This document shows, one piece after another, positions 16,417-26,013 of a stretch of 64,000 nt of DNA; position 1 is the first letter of the stretch, and each line of letters starts with the position of its first letter. The notes beneath the pieces were generated by a model that did no database searches, was not told the DNA's origin, and saw nothing but the letters and a program-made list of their open reading frames with translations. The stretch spans positions 1 to 64,000 of the forward strand of contig NZ_DATIND010000085.1 of assembly GCF_035474595.1 (NCBI RefSeq). Direction: 5' to 3'. Made by a program: the position numbers and the translations under genes. This DNA is from Longimicrobium sp. GTDB taxonomy: Bacteria > Gemmatimonadota > Gemmatimonadetes > Longimicrobiales > Longimicrobiaceae.

Positions 16417-18030
16417 ATGACGATCGAAGGGAGCGAGAGCGGGGACGGGTTCCGCTGGTGGCAGCGCGGGGTGATGTACCAGGTGTACCCGCGCTCGTTC
16501 TTCGACACCAGCGGCGACGGCGTGGGCGACCTGCCGGGGATCGCGGCGAAGCTGGACCACCTGCGCCGCCTGGGCGTGGACGCGGTGTGGATCTCGCCCT
16601 TCTATCCCTCGCCGATGCGCGACTTCGGGTACGACGTGACCGACCATCGCGCCGTCGATCCCATCTTCGGCACGCTGGACGACTTCGACCGGCTGCTGGA
16701 GGCGGCGCACGCGCGGGGGCTGCGCGTGATCCTGGACTTCATCCCCAACCACACCTCCGATCTCCACCCCTGGTTCGCGGAGTCCCGCTCCTCGCGCGAG
16801 AACCCGCGGCGCGGCTGGTACGTGTGGCGCGACCCGGCGCCGGACGGCGGACCGCCCAACAACTGGCTGAGCACCTTCGGCGGGAGCGCGTGGACGCTGG
16901 ATCCCCCCACCGGCCAGTACTACCTGCACACCTACCTCCGCGAGCAGCCGGACCTGAACTGGCGCAACCCCGCGGTCGAGGCGGAGATGCTGGAGGTGAT
17001 GCGCTTCTGGCTGGCGCGCGGCGTGGACGGGCTGCGGGTGGACGCGGTGCAGAACGTCATCAAGGACGACCGCTTCCGCGACAACCCGCCGAATCCGGAC
17101 TTCCGCCCCGGCGACGATCCCTTCCGCTCGCTGCTGCGCCACTGGTCCGGCGACCGCCCCGAGGTGCACGACGTGATCGCCCGGATGCGGAAGGTGACGG
17201 AGGAGTTCGGCGATGACCGCGTGCTGATCGGCGAGATCTACAACGCGCCGGAGCGGGTGATGGCGTACTACGGCGCGGGCGGCGCCGGATGCCACTTCCC
17301 CTATAACTTCCAGCTGATCGAGCTTCCCTGGCTCGCGCGGCAGATCGACGCGGCGGTGCGGAGATACGAATCGCTGCTGCCGCCGGGCGCGTGGCCCAAC
17401 TGGGTGCTGGGCAACCACGACCGCCACCGCATCGTGACCCGCGTGGGAGCCGCGCAGGCGCGAGTCGCGGCGATGCTGCTGCTGACGCTACGCGGCACGC
17501 CGACGATCTACTATGGCGACGAGATCGGGATGGAGGACGTGCCGATCCCGCCGGACCGCGTGCACGACCCGTTCGAGAAGAACGTTCCGGGGATGGGGCT
17601 GGGCCGCGACCCCGAGCGCACGCCGATGCAGTGGAGCGCCGCCCCGCACGCGGGATTCTCCACCGTCGAGCCGTGGCTCCCCGTCGCCGCGGACTACCGC
17701 GAGCGCAACGTGGAGACGCAGCGCTGCGATCCGGAATCGCTGCTCGCGCTGCACCAGCGCCTCATCGCCCTGCGCCGCGCCGAGCCCGCGCTCTCCGTCG
17801 GCTCGTACGCGCCGGTGGACGCGGAGGGCGACGTGCTGGCGTACGTGCGCGAGCACGGGGGGTCGCGCTTCCTCGTCGCCCTGAACCTCGCCCCATCCCC
17901 CGCCTCCCTCCCGTTCGACGGAGATGGCGAGGTCGCGCTGTCGACGGACGTCTCCCGCACCTCCATCCCCATGCGCGGCCGCATCGACCTGCGCGGCGAC
18001 GAGGGCGTGATCGTGCGGCTGGACGGCTGA
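16417..18030 (+). CDS. GH13 alpha-glucosidase / oligo-1,6-glucosidase
   Basis: A 537-aa glycoside hydrolase family 13 enzyme that hydrolyses alpha-glucosidic bonds of malto- or isomalto-oligosaccharides. The (beta/alpha)8 motifs are all visible: region I DFIPNHTSD, region II GLRVDAVQ with nucleophile D209, region III IGEIY with acid/base E273, and region IV LGNHDRHR with D335. The N-terminal WWQRGVMYQVYPRSF is typical of the alpha-glucosidase/sucrose isomerase subgroups. There is no signal peptide, so it is probably cytoplasmic. The start ATG follows CAGGAG with a spacing of about 8 nt. No sugar transporter lies next to it, so the natural substrate is open. Confidence 0.93.
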   Translation: MTIEGSESGDGFRWWQRGVMYQVYPRSFFDTSGDGVGDLPGIAAKLDHLRRLGVDAVWISPFYPSPMRDFGYDVTDHRAVDPIFGTLDDFDRLLEAAHARGLRVILDFIPNHTSDLHPWFAESRSSRENPRRGWYVWRDPAPDGGPPNNWLSTFGGSAWTLDPPTGQYYLHTYLREQPDLNWRNPAVEAEMLEVMRFWLARGVDGLRVDAVQNVIKDDRFRDNPPNPDFRPGDDPFRSLLRHWSGDRPEVHDVIARMRKVTEEFGDDRVLIGEIYNAPERVMAYYGAGGAGCHFPYNFQLIELPWLARQIDAAVRRYESLLPPGAWPNWVLGNHDRHRIVTRVGAAQARVAAMLLLTLRGTPTIYYGDEIGMEDVPIPPDRVHDPFEKNVPGMGLGRDPERTPMQWSAAPHAGFSTVEPWLPVAADYRERNVETQRCDPESLLALHQRLIALRRAEPALSVGSYAPVDAEGDVLAYVREHGGSRFLVALNLAPSPASLPFDGDGEVALSTDVSRTSIPMRGRIDLRGDEGVIVRLDG

Positions 18031-18410
18031 GCACGGCACCCGGCGCATGCGAGACTGATCTGGACCGAGCGTCGTTACGAAGTCGACCGGCTTCGCGTCT
18101 CGTAGCGGAGTGCTGTGCGCACCGAGACCCTCCCGCCCGCCCCGGGGTCTGCCGTTCCACCGCCGCCGACAGCTGGGATGCAGTGCCCCGCAGATGTTGC
18201 CCATCCATGTCCCAGGTCCGCATTCCCCCACGGCCCCGCAAGGCCCCCGCTGTGTGCAACCTCTTGACCCTGCCGCATTTATAGCTTGATGCGCAGCACC
18301 TGTGTTCGGGTCTGGTTTCTGCTACTGCTGCAGTGCCCACCGTTTCGGCCGCCGCCGCCCGGCAGCGCAGCCACGCGACCCCACCGCTTCGCATCTCGCG
18401 GGAGATCACC
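18031..18410. other. 380-nt gap with no supported gene
   Basis: It contains no convincing frame. A TTGACC hexamer (18264-18269) followed by a TTTATAGCTT stretch (18278 on) is AT-rich relative to its surroundings and may hold the promoter of the secreted protein at 18411, but the spacing does not fit a standard promoter. Confidence 0.4.
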
Positions 18411-18971
18411 GTGCGCCAATTCATGAAGCCGATACCCCACCGAACGCTGGTGACGGCGCTCGCGGCAGGGCTCTCGCTCGTCACCGCGTCCTCCACGCTC
18501 GCGCAATGCGTGTCCCTGTTGCTGCAGGATGCGGATTTCGAGGGGCAGCACACGCAGGCCCTGCGAAGGCCCTGGTATCCCGAGGGCAGCGCGGGAATCG
18601 ACTTCGGCGAGAGCACCAGTGCATTTGCCCGCAGCACCACGGGGTGGAATGCGATCCGCCAACCGGTCAGCCTCAGGGCGGGCGTGACCTACACGCTGCA
18701 CGCTCAGGTGCGTACCTCGGGCAACGTACGCAACGGATACTTCGGGTTCCGCGATGCGGCACAGCATCCCGTCCGTGAGATCCCGTTCGGGCGTCTTCCG
18801 AATTATACCGAGCTCAGCGTCCAATACCGTCCCGCGCAGAACGGCCTCTATTTCGTCTTTACCGGGTTCTGGGCACCCGGCCAGGAGGCCTGGATCCAGA
18901 TGGACCACTACCGCCTCGACGAGATCCCGTTCTCCTGCGGCGACGTGCAGCTCAATCCGGCGCCCAACTGA
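18411..18971 (+). CDS. Secreted protein with carbohydrate-binding-like (jelly-roll) domain
   Basis: A 186-aa exported protein. The signal peptide spans about residues 1-31 (basic start, then LVTALAAGLSLVTASSTLA, cleavage before QC). The mature part begins CVSLLLQDADFEG and continues as beta strands: GWNAIRQPVSLRAGVTYTLH, a GNVRNGYFGFRD segment and an AWIQMDHYRLDEI ending. This order (nonpolar strand, h-x-L-x-A-G-x-x-Y-x-h, then a terminal I-x-h-D-x-h) is the pattern of galactose-binding-like CBM4/9-type folds, so ligand binding is likely but unproven. The GTG at 18411 was chosen for GGAGA five nt upstream; ATG 18423 is the alternative. It has no catalytic domain and stands alone. Confidence 0.75.
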   Translation: MRQFMKPIPHRTLVTALAAGLSLVTASSTLAQCVSLLLQDADFEGQHTQALRRPWYPEGSAGIDFGESTSAFARSTTGWNAIRQPVSLRAGVTYTLHAQVRTSGNVRNGYFGFRDAAQHPVREIPFGRLPNYTELSVQYRPAQNGLYFVFTGFWAPGQEAWIQMDHYRLDEIPFSCGDVQLNPAPN

Positions 18972-19100
18972 GCTTGCGCTTCCGCTCCCGGAAACGCGGT
19001 AACTGAATCCGCGATGAACCAACAAGCGGGGGTGGGCGCCCACATGGACGCCCACCCCCGCTTCGCATCTCCCTGTCCCCTATCCCCTGTCCCCTGCGGT

Positions 19101-20462
19101 TCAGCGATAGATCGTCACGAAGTTCGACAGGGTATTTCCGCCCGGCCACGCGTTGTTGCACGCGCCGCTGCTGTCCCGGTACGACCGGTTGGTCACCGTG
19201 CGCAGCGTGGTGCCCGCCAGGCCCTTGCCGTCCCAGGAGCGCCGCACGCCGTCGGAGCCGAAGTACGCCGTGTAGTAGCTCTCCGTGCCCGTGCAGTCGG
19301 CGCCGGTGTAGTGGCTGATGTAGGCGGCCGTCACCGGCGTGCACGACGCCTCGCCGCACCCGGTGCCGGCGTCGACGAGCCAGTCGCCGGCGTGCTGGCC
19401 CGGTCCCGGCTGGCCGCTGGTGTCGTCGATGTTGCCCTCCTCGCCCCAGTGGCCCGAGAACTTCAGCCACTCCTGCCCGGGCATGGGGCGCCGGCTGGTG
19501 CCCGCCTGCGGCATCTCGCCCACGTTCACCAGGCCGCCGCCCTGAAGGCCGGCGTCGTAGCCCTTGCCGCCGCTCCAGGTGAACCAGCGCTGGTCCAGGT
19601 TGTTCCAGCAGCTCTCGTTGTATCCCTCGGCAAACGTGGTGTTGCACTCGTAGAAGCTGGCGTAGCTGGCATGCGAGCCGTCGGCCACCCATACCTGCGG
19701 GTGCGTGACGCCGTACAGGGTCACCTGGTTGGCGGGCACCGTCTTCGGAGTGTGGTGCGCCCCGTAGATCACGCTGGCGAGCTGCTGGGCGCCGTTCAGC
19801 TGCACCGTGATGTGCTCCCAGTCCGACTCGTGGTTGAACCCGCCGAAGTAGTCGTTGTAGGCGTAGAAGAACCAGTACTGGATGCTGTATCCGCCCAGGT
19901 TGTTGCGATAGACGTGCGTGTACACCTTCCACCCGGCCGGGTCGCGCACGCCGGGATGCGTGACGTCATCGTACACGGCCTGGAGGAAGAAGTGGTTCTC
20001 GGCGTTGTACCCGTTGTCGTACCCGTTCGCCGCGCCGGAGCCGTACGTGGTGCCCGAATGGCTGCACCCCAGCCACGAGGTGGCGCGCTGGTGGACCTGC
20101 GTGATCAGGTTCGAGGTGTTGATGGTGCCCAGGTTCAGGATCTGGTGGTCCGGGCAGTTGTCGTGGTGGAAGCGCATCTGCGTGCTGGCCAGGTACCACT
20201 CCACGTTCGCCGGCCACGTCCAGTCGCCCTGCACGCCGGCGCCGGCCTGGTCGCGGGTGATCAGGTTGGGCATGTACAGCACGGGCGCCCAGGTGGCCGC
20301 GAGGTCCGCCTCGATGCCGTCGTCGATGTTGTCGCCGTCGTTGTCCACGCCCCAGGCCGAGGCGCGCGGCTTGTCGCTGGAGGGCGCCATGGGCTGCTCC
20401 GTGACGTCCGAGCAGCCGGCGGCGAAAACGGCAAGGCCCAGCAGGGCCATCCACTTCTTCAT
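19101..20462 (-). CDS. Vps62-like secreted lipoprotein
   Basis: A 453-aa exported protein with a lipobox signal (MKKWMALLGLAVFAAGC, acylated Cys17). The mature part starts with an acidic DNDGDNIDDGIEADL segment, then APVLYMPN, IQYWFFYAYNDYFGGFNHES and DWEHITVQL. Later segments are YGAHHTP and HASYASFYECNTTF. The h-x-Y-W-h-F-Y-x-x-N...H-E-x-D-W-E-H-I motif matches Vps62-related proteins, and less closely NPP1-type toxins. About eight cysteines in the mature region suggest disulfides. Its function is unknown; a role at the cell surface is inferred from the lipobox. It is preceded by a good promoter and transcribed alone. Confidence 0.8.
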   Translation of the reverse strand: MKKWMALLGLAVFAAGCSDVTEQPMAPSSDKPRASAWGVDNDGDNIDDGIEADLAATWAPVLYMPNLITRDQAGAGVQGDWTWPANVEWYLASTQMRFHHDNCPDHQILNLGTINTSNLITQVHQRATSWLGCSHSGTTYGSGAANGYDNGYNAENHFFLQAVYDDVTHPGVRDPAGWKVYTHVYRNNLGGYSIQYWFFYAYNDYFGGFNHESDWEHITVQLNGAQQLASVIYGAHHTPKTVPANQVTLYGVTHPQVWVADGSHASYASFYECNTTFAEGYNESCWNNLDQRWFTWSGGKGYDAGLQGGGLVNVGEMPQAGTSRRPMPGQEWLKFSGHWGEEGNIDDTSGQPGPGQHAGDWLVDAGTGCGEASCTPVTAAYISHYTGADCTGTESYYTAYFGSDGVRRSWDGKGLAGTTLRTVTNRSYRDSSGACNNAWPGGNTLSNFVTIYR

Positions 20463-20527
20463 TGGTCTCACCGGGTGGGCGAATGAGATTGCGATCACGC
20501 TTGTCGGTAGCGCGATGTTGGACTGCA

Positions 20528-20556
20528 AAGTTATGCAAACAAACAACTTACGTCAA
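20528..20556 (-). promoter_or_regulatory. Housekeeping-type promoter for the Vps62-like lipoprotein
   Basis: On the minus strand, TTGACG (20556-20551), a 17-nt spacer and TAACTT (20533-20528) lie 66 nt upstream of the ATG. The region is strikingly AT-rich for this genome. This is one of the best promoter matches in the window. Confidence 0.65.
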
Positions 20557-20882
20557 TGCGTCGGGAAAGGATGTTTTTGGCGGATGCATCGGTTTCCATA
20601 CCGCAGGATGCTCATTTCACCCGCAGTGGCGCGGGATCTGGAATCAGCCGCGATGAATCGGGATTCGATCCATCTCCACGAGAAGCGAACGGAGATTGCC
20701 CGTCAGGGCCGTTCGGGAGCGGCGGGGGGAGGATGAGCATCGCCGGCTGACCATCTCCCGATCCTCCTGATCCGAAGCTCCGATGATCTCCGTTCGGCGT
20801 AGAACCTGCGGATTCGCAGGGCGCGATCCGAGGGGGATGTCTCACGCGGAGCCGCGGACGGGGCGGAACGGGAATCGGGGGG

Positions 20883-22193
20883 ATGGAGATGGCGGACGAA
20901 GCGCTGGTCGATGCGGTGCGGGAGCGCGCGCTGCCGCTGCGGGACGAGGGCGACCTGGACCCGCTGCTGGAGCGCATCGGCGACGCGCGCGTGGTGCTGC
21001 TGGGCGAGGCTAGCCACGGCACCCGCGAGTTCTACACCTGGCGCGACCGCATCTCCCGTCGGCTGATCGCCGAGAAAGGCTTCGACTTCATCGCCGTCGA
21101 AGGCGACTGGCCGGACTGCTACACGGTCAACCTCTACGCGAAAGGCTGGGACGATCCCGGCAACGACGCGCGCGAGGTGCTGCACGCCTTCTCCCGCTGG
21201 CCCACGTGGATGTGGGCGAACGAGGAGGTCGTGGCGCTCGCCGAGTGGCTGCGCGAGTTCAACCGCGGCCGCGTGGACGAGCGGAAGGTGGGGTTCTACG
21301 GGCTGGACGTGTACTCGCTGTGGGAGTCGATCGACGTGGTCACCCGCTACCTGGAGCGCGTGGACCCCGCGCTGGCCGAGCGCGCGCGGCGGGCGTACGG
21401 CTGCTTCGACCCGTACGAGGAAGACGTGCAGGAGTACGCGTGGGCCACCGAGATGGTGCCCACCGACTGCGAGGAAGAGGTCGTTGCCGCGCTGGCGGAG
21501 CTGCGGCGCAAGGGGCCGGACTTCCGCCGCGAGGGGCCCGAGGCGTACTTCAACGCCGAGCAGAACGCGCTGGTGGCGCAGAACGCCGAGCGCTACTACC
21601 GAGCGATGATCCGCGGCGGCGCGGCGAGCTGGAATGTGCGCGACACGCACATGATGGAGACGCTGGACCGCCTGATGCGCCACCACGGCCCGGATGCGAA
21701 GGCGATCGTCTGGGAGCACAACACGCACGTGGGCGACGCGCGCGCCACCGACATGGCCCGCGCGGGGATGGTGAACATCGGCCAGCTCGCGCGCGAGGCG
21801 TACGGCGGCGACGTGGTGATCGCCGGGTTCAGCAGCTACGCAGGCAGCGTGATCGCGGGCGAGCATTGGGGCGCGCCCATGCACAGCATCCCCGTTCCCG
21901 AGGCGCGGCCGGATAGCTGGGAAGACGTCCTCCACCGGGCATCCGCGGAAGACAAGCTCCTGCTGCTGGAGGGCTTCGACGAGGTCCCCGGCGCGCTGGA
22001 CCGCCGCGGCCACCGCGCCATCGGCGTGGTCTACCGCTCCGAGCGCGAGGCGTTCGGCAACTACGTGCCCACGGTGCTCCCGTACCGCTACGACGCCATG
22101 CTGTACATCGACCACAGCCACGCCCTGCACCCGCTGCACATGCAGCCCGTCCCCGACCACGAGGTCCCCGAAACCTTCCCGAGCGGGATGTAG
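20883..22193 (+). CDS. Erythromycin-esterase-like hydrolase
   Basis: A 436-aa cytoplasmic protein of the erythromycin-esterase superfamily. Visible motifs are LGEASHGTREFY (about residues 40-51, with the conserved E and H), FIAVEGDWPD, GFYGLDVYSLWES, the VWEHNTHVGDARATDM block and the late VVYRSERE. Known: EreA/EreB open the lactone of 14-membered macrolides with a catalytic His/Glu pair, but most chromosomal homologues have no proven antibiotic activity. Resistance should not be assumed. The start is the ATG at 20883 (MEMADEAL). Family D-like sequence (TCTCACGCGGAGCCGCGG) lies at 20838-20857, just upstream. Confidence 0.88.
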   Translation: MEMADEALVDAVRERALPLRDEGDLDPLLERIGDARVVLLGEASHGTREFYTWRDRISRRLIAEKGFDFIAVEGDWPDCYTVNLYAKGWDDPGNDAREVLHAFSRWPTWMWANEEVVALAEWLREFNRGRVDERKVGFYGLDVYSLWESIDVVTRYLERVDPALAERARRAYGCFDPYEEDVQEYAWATEMVPTDCEEEVVAALAELRRKGPDFRREGPEAYFNAEQNALVAQNAERYYRAMIRGGAASWNVRDTHMMETLDRLMRHHGPDAKAIVWEHNTHVGDARATDMARAGMVNIGQLAREAYGGDVVIAGFSSYAGSVIAGEHWGAPMHSIPVPEARPDSWEDVLHRASAEDKLLLLEGFDEVPGALDRRGHRAIGVVYRSEREAFGNYVPTVLPYRYDAMLYIDHSHALHPLHMQPVPDHEVPETFPSGM

Positions 22194-22302
22194 ATCGGCG
22201 CCGCGGGCTCATGTGCGCCAGCGGGGGGATCGGTGGTGCGGAGATGCGAGGGTTTATACCGAATCCGGGAATTTAGTTCGTGCATCCTCGCCGTATCAAC
22301 CC

Positions 22303-22371
22303 GACGTCATCCTGAGGCCGACCACACTGTAACCAGTGTTTACACAAGAGATTGCAGGCCGAAGGATCTAT
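22303..22371 (+). repeat. Family F element, half copy
   Basis: GACGTCATCCTGAGGCCG to GCAGGCCGAAGGATCTAT, matching one arm of the 213-bp palindrome at 2722-2934. The second arm is missing here. It lies in the 489-nt gap between the esterase-like gene and the response regulator. Confidence 0.85.
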
Positions 22372-22440
22372 CATCTCCGCAGCACGTGATCTGGTGAGGT
22401 GCGCTGATTCTTCCGCCGGATTTTTGGTATTAGGCGTGGG

Positions 22441-22649
22441 AAAATGCGAGTGAACTCGCGGCTACAACATCACGCAGTCCGCCTTCGCGGACTTCAACAA
22501 CGTGCGAAGCCCCGCGGCCGTGTGGACGCGGGGCTTCTTCGTTTTTGTGCTCTGCTCTAGAGGTTCGGAGCCGCACATCAACTGGGCCGCACCGGAAGTC
22601 CGCGAAGGCGGACTATGTGCCGTTGTAGCCGCGACTTCAGTCGCATTTT
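22441..22649. repeat. Inverted pair of family B repeats (B1/B1')
   Basis: B1 (22441-22493, plus) reads AAAATGCGAGTGAACTCGCG, GCTACAAC, then AGTCCGCCTTCGCGGACT. B1' (22597-22649) is the same sequence on the minus strand. The pair flanks about 100 bp containing a terminator. The same inverted pairing occurs at 42444-42646 and 54614-54832. Confidence 0.9.
22506..22546 (+). terminator. Intrinsic terminator inside the B1 pair
   Basis: GAAGCCCCGCG (22506-22516) pairs with CGCGGGGCTTC (22527-22537), followed by TTCGTTTTTGT. A strong stem and a T run make this a proper intrinsic terminator, in plus orientation and about 310 nt after the esterase-like gene. Confidence 0.75.
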
Positions 22650-22682
22650 CCTTCCCGCCCTCGCCCGATCAACCTGCCTCGT

Positions 22683-23084
22683 TCAGCTCTCCGCGACCGC
22701 GGCGGCGCCTTCGATGTAGCCGGGGAGCGAGCGGATGAGCGCCTGCGTGTCGACCGGCTTCACCAGGTAGGCGGCGCAGCCGGCGGCGCGCAGCGCCTCG
22801 CGGTCCGAGTCGTCGTCGCGGCCGGTGAGGGCCACCACGGGGATGGAGCGCGTCTCGGGGTCGGACTTGATGCGGCGCGCCACCTCCACGCCGGGGATGT
22901 CGGGGAGGCCCAGGTCCAGGAGGACCAGGTCCGGCGCGCGCTCGGCGGCCAGGCGCACCGCCTCGGCGCCGTTGGGGGCGGCGGCCACGTCGTAGCCGCT
23001 TTCTTCCAGCAGGATGGTGAAGGCCATGCGGATGGCGTCGCTGTCTTCCACCACCAGGATGAGATGCCGCGCCGTCTCCGTCAC
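22683..23084 (-). CDS. CheY-like single-domain response regulator
   Basis: A 133-aa receiver domain without an output domain. Its acidic pair is in VVEDSD, the phospho-acceptor is D57 ([13 protein letters not shown]), followed by the T in VALTGRD and K in LVKPVD. The GTG start overlaps the stop of the kinase gene upstream (GTGA), so the two are coupled and this is probably the kinase's partner. With no DNA-binding domain it would act by protein contact or as a phosphorelay step. The stop is at 22683, next to the family B repeat pair. Confidence 0.92.
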   Translation of the reverse strand: MTETARHLILVVEDSDAIRMAFTILLEESGYDVAAAPNGAEAVRLAAERAPDLVLLDLGLPDIPGVEVARRIKSDPETRSIPVVALTGRDDDSDREALRAAGCAAYLVKPVDTQALIRSLPGYIEGAAAVAES

Positions 23085-24070
23085 GCCGCCGCGCCCTCCG
23101 CGACCGCGGACCGCGCCGACGCCTCCTCGTTCACCTCCACGCTGGGGAGGGTGAAGTAGAAGCGGCTTCCCTCGCCCAGCTCGCTCTCCACCCAGATGCG
23201 GCCGCCGTGCAGCCGCACGAACTGCCGCGCGATGGCCAGCCCCAGCCCGGTGCCGTGGTGGATGCGGGCGCGGCTGGCGTCCACCTGCGCGAACTCCTGG
23301 AAGATCAGGTCGTGGTGCGCGGCGTCGATCCCGATTCCCGTGTCCTCCACCCCCACCTCGATCCAGCGCGGGTCGTGCGCCGCGCGCCGGGCCACCACCC
23401 GCACGCGCCCGCCGTCGGGCGTGAAGTCGATGGCGTTGCCGATCAGGTTCCCCAGCACGTGCGCCACCTTGTCGCGGTCGGCATACACCCGCGGCAGCCC
23501 CGGGGTCAGCGCGGTCTCGAACTCCAGCCCCTTCCGCTCCACCAGCGAGGCGTTCATGTCGAACACCGTCCGCACCACCTCTTCCACGGGAAAGGAGGAG
23601 GGCTGGATGGAGATGGCCTGCGCGTTGGTGCGGGCGTAGGTGAGGATCTCCTCGATCATGGCCAGGAGCTGCCGGCACGAGCCGATCATGCTCTCGATGG
23701 CCTCGCGCTGGCGCGGCGTGATCTCGCCCAGCATCCCGTCGCGCAGGATCTCGCCGTAGGTGACGATGGCCGTGAGCGGGGTGCGCAGCTCGTGCGAGAC
23801 GTTGGTCAGGAACTGGCTCTTGGCCACGTCGAGGTTGCGCAGCTCCAGCACGGTGCGCTCCAGCTCCTCGATCTTCCGCGCCGTCTCGCCGCGGCCCAGC
23901 GGGGCGTGCGGGCCCTGCGGGTGGCCGTCGGGCTCCACCACCAGCACGGAGTGCGCGCCGGTCTCCGGCTTTGGCGGCTCCACGATGCGGAAGCCTTCGC
24001 GGGCCAGCACCTCGCGGAGCCGGGCCTCGGCTTCGTGGCCGCCGTGGATCTGAAGTCGAAGGTCGGTCAT
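23081..24070 (-). CDS. Soluble sensor histidine kinase
   Basis: A 329-aa kinase with no membrane helix. Residues 1-60 form a small unrecognised domain ([20 protein letters not shown]), followed by a coiled coil ([20 protein letters not shown]). HisKA follows with phospho-acceptor H93 ([20 protein letters not shown]) and then HATPase_c ([44 protein letters not shown]). It lies 37 nt after the ABC exporter gene and overlaps the regulator by 4 nt, so exporter, kinase and regulator look like one transcription unit. The signal must be cytosolic or delivered by a partner. Confidence 0.92.
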   Translation of the reverse strand: MTDLRLQIHGGHEAEARLREVLAREGFRIVEPPKPETGAHSVLVVEPDGHPQGPHAPLGRGETARKIEELERTVLELRNLDVAKSQFLTNVSHELRTPLTAIVTYGEILRDGMLGEITPRQREAIESMIGSCRQLLAMIEEILTYARTNAQAISIQPSSFPVEEVVRTVFDMNASLVERKGLEFETALTPGLPRVYADRDKVAHVLGNLIGNAIDFTPDGGRVRVVARRAAHDPRWIEVGVEDTGIGIDAAHHDLIFQEFAQVDASRARIHHGTGLGLAIARQFVRLHGGRIWVESELGEGSRFYFTLPSVEVNEEASARSAVAEGAAA

Positions 24071-24107
24071 GCCTGCGGCTGATGCGGGAACTGATGAATC
24101 GAACAAT

Positions 24108-25895
24108 TTAGACCCGGTCTCCGGCGGCTGCAAGCACGTCGTCCCCCGCCACCTCGTCGGCCAGCAGCTGGCGGCGCTGCAGCATGGCGTAGGTGCCGCC
24201 GCGCCTCAGCAGCTCGTCGTGCGTCCCCTGCTCGGCGATGCGGCCGCCGTCCAGCACCAGGATCTGGTCGGCGTGCATCACCGCGGTCACCCGGTGGCTC
24301 ACGATCACGCTGGTGCGACCGGCTAGGACGCTCCGCATCTGCTCCAGGATCTCGTGCTCGGTGTGCGTGTCCACCGCGCTCAGGGCGTCGTCGAGGACCA
24401 GGATCCTCGCGTCCCGCGCCACCGCGCGGGCCAGGGCGGCGCGCTGCTTCTGCCCGCCCGACAGGTTGATCCCCCGCTCGCCCAGCAGCGTTCCGTAGCC
24501 GGCGGGAAACTCCTCCACCGCCTCGTGCAGCCGCGCCACCCGCGCCGCCGCCCGCACGCGCGCCAGCCGCGCCGCGGGGTCGGGCTCGTCGAACCCCAGC
24601 GCCAGGTTCTGCTCGATCGACGCCGAGAACAGGAAGGTATCCTGCGGCACCATCGCGATCGCCCGGCGCAGCGACGCCAGGTCCCACCCGGTCAGCGGGA
24701 CCCCGTCCACGCGCACCTCGCCCTCCGTGGGATCGTACAGCCGGACCAGAAGGGCGGCGAGCGTGGACTTCCCGCTCCCCGTGGGGCCCACGATGGCCAC
24801 GGTGTCGCCCGCGCGGATGCGCAGGTCCACGTCGCGCAGCACCCAGCGCTCGGTGCCGGGGTAGCGGAAGGAGACGCGCCTGAACTCGATCTCGCCCCTG
24901 ACGACCGCGGGCGCCCGCGCGTCACCCGGCTCGGTGATGCGCGGTTGGGCCTCCAGCACGCGCGACACCCGCCCCATCGACGCGGCGCCGCGCTGGAAGA
25001 GGTTCACCACCCAGCCGAGGGCGATCATCGGCCAGGTCAATCTCCCCAGGTAGGTGAGGAAGAGGACCAGGTCGCCGTTGGTGATGCGCCCCGCCACGAT
25101 GTCGCGCCCGCCGATCCACAGCGCGATGGCCAGCGACGCGCCGGCGATCATGGTGAGCAGCGGGTAGAAGAGGCCCGACGTCCTGGCCAGCCCCACGTTG
25201 CGGTCCATCAGCAGCTTGCTGAGCAGGGCGAAGCGGCGCGACTGGTCGGCCTCCTGGCCGTACGCCTTCACGATGCGCTGCCCGGCCAGGTTCTCCTGCG
25301 CCATGGTGGAGAGGACGCCGAACTGCTCCTGGATCTTCTCGAAGCGGTCGTGGATCACCCGCCCGAAGCCGATGGTCACGGGCGGGAGGAGGAGGAGGGG
25401 GACGAGCGAGGCGAAGGTCATCCACCCGTCCACCAGCGCCATCCGCCAGAGCGCGAAGATTCCCAGCACGAAGGTGTCGGCCAGGTACATGTACGCGGGG
25501 CCCGCCACCATCCGCACGGCGGGGATGTCGTTGGTGGCGCGGGAGATGATCTCGCCCGTGGGGTGCGTGGCGTAGAACGACGCGTCCAGCCGCAGCAGGT
25601 GCGCGAAGAAGTCGTCGCGCAGGTCATTCTCCACGAGCCGCGAGACGCCGTTCAGGATCTCGCGCATCCAGTAGCGCGCGACGCCGGACGCCAGGGCAAG
25701 GAGGACGAGGAAGAGCGCGTAGCGGAAGATGTCGCCGCGCGTGACCCCCGGCTTCCCCAGCGAGTCGACGGCGATGCGGATGTACTCCAGGCTGCCGACC
25801 GCGGTCGCGTTGGCGACCACGACGGCCACGATCCCCCAGAAGATGCGGACGCGGTAGCGGCGCAGGTACGGGAGCAGGGCCCTCAGTTCCTTCAC
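24108..25895 (-). CDS. ABC exporter half-transporter (MsbA/LmrA type)
   Basis: A 595-aa fused permease-ATPase. Six membrane helices occupy about residues 15-310. The ATPase domain has Walker [11 protein letters not shown] (about 365-375), Q-loop MVPQDTF, signature NLSGGQKQR, Walker [13 protein letters not shown] and switch H in VSHR. It works as a homodimer, or as a heterodimer with an unseen partner, exporting lipids, peptides or drugs; the substrate cannot be read. The start is GTG 25895, which begins the cytosolic helix [15 protein letters not shown]. The following kinase and regulator genes may adjust its activity or expression (inference from the shared direction and the 37-nt gap). Confidence 0.93.
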   Translation of the reverse strand: MKELRALLPYLRRYRVRIFWGIVAVVVANATAVGSLEYIRIAVDSLGKPGVTRGDIFRYALFLVLLALASGVARYWMREILNGVSRLVENDLRDDFFAHLLRLDASFYATHPTGEIISRATNDIPAVRMVAGPAYMYLADTFVLGIFALWRMALVDGWMTFASLVPLLLLPPVTIGFGRVIHDRFEKIQEQFGVLSTMAQENLAGQRIVKAYGQEADQSRRFALLSKLLMDRNVGLARTSGLFYPLLTMIAGASLAIALWIGGRDIVAGRITNGDLVLFLTYLGRLTWPMIALGWVVNLFQRGAASMGRVSRVLEAQPRITEPGDARAPAVVRGEIEFRRVSFRYPGTERWVLRDVDLRIRAGDTVAIVGPTGSGKSTLAALLVRLYDPTEGEVRVDGVPLTGWDLASLRRAIAMVPQDTFLFSASIEQNLALGFDEPDPAARLARVRAAARVARLHEAVEEFPAGYGTLLGERGINLSGGQKQRAALARAVARDARILVLDDALSAVDTHTEHEILEQMRSVLAGRTSVIVSHRVTAVMHADQILVLDGGRIAEQGTHDELLRRGGTYAMLQRRQLLADEVAGDDVLAAAGDRV

Positions 25896-26013
25896 TCTGA
25901 CCTCGGCACGGGCGTTGCCCCCCTGTCGTATCGCGGAGCGGGGGGCGATGGACTGGACGATAGCCCCCCCGCACCCGCAAATTCAAGGCGACACGCCACT
26001 CAGGAGCCCCCCG

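Noticed and set aside
20883-22193. Calling the esterase-like gene a macrolide-resistance gene
   Set aside because: Family membership is clear, but most chromosomal homologues are not proven macrolide esterases and no mobile or resistance context is present.
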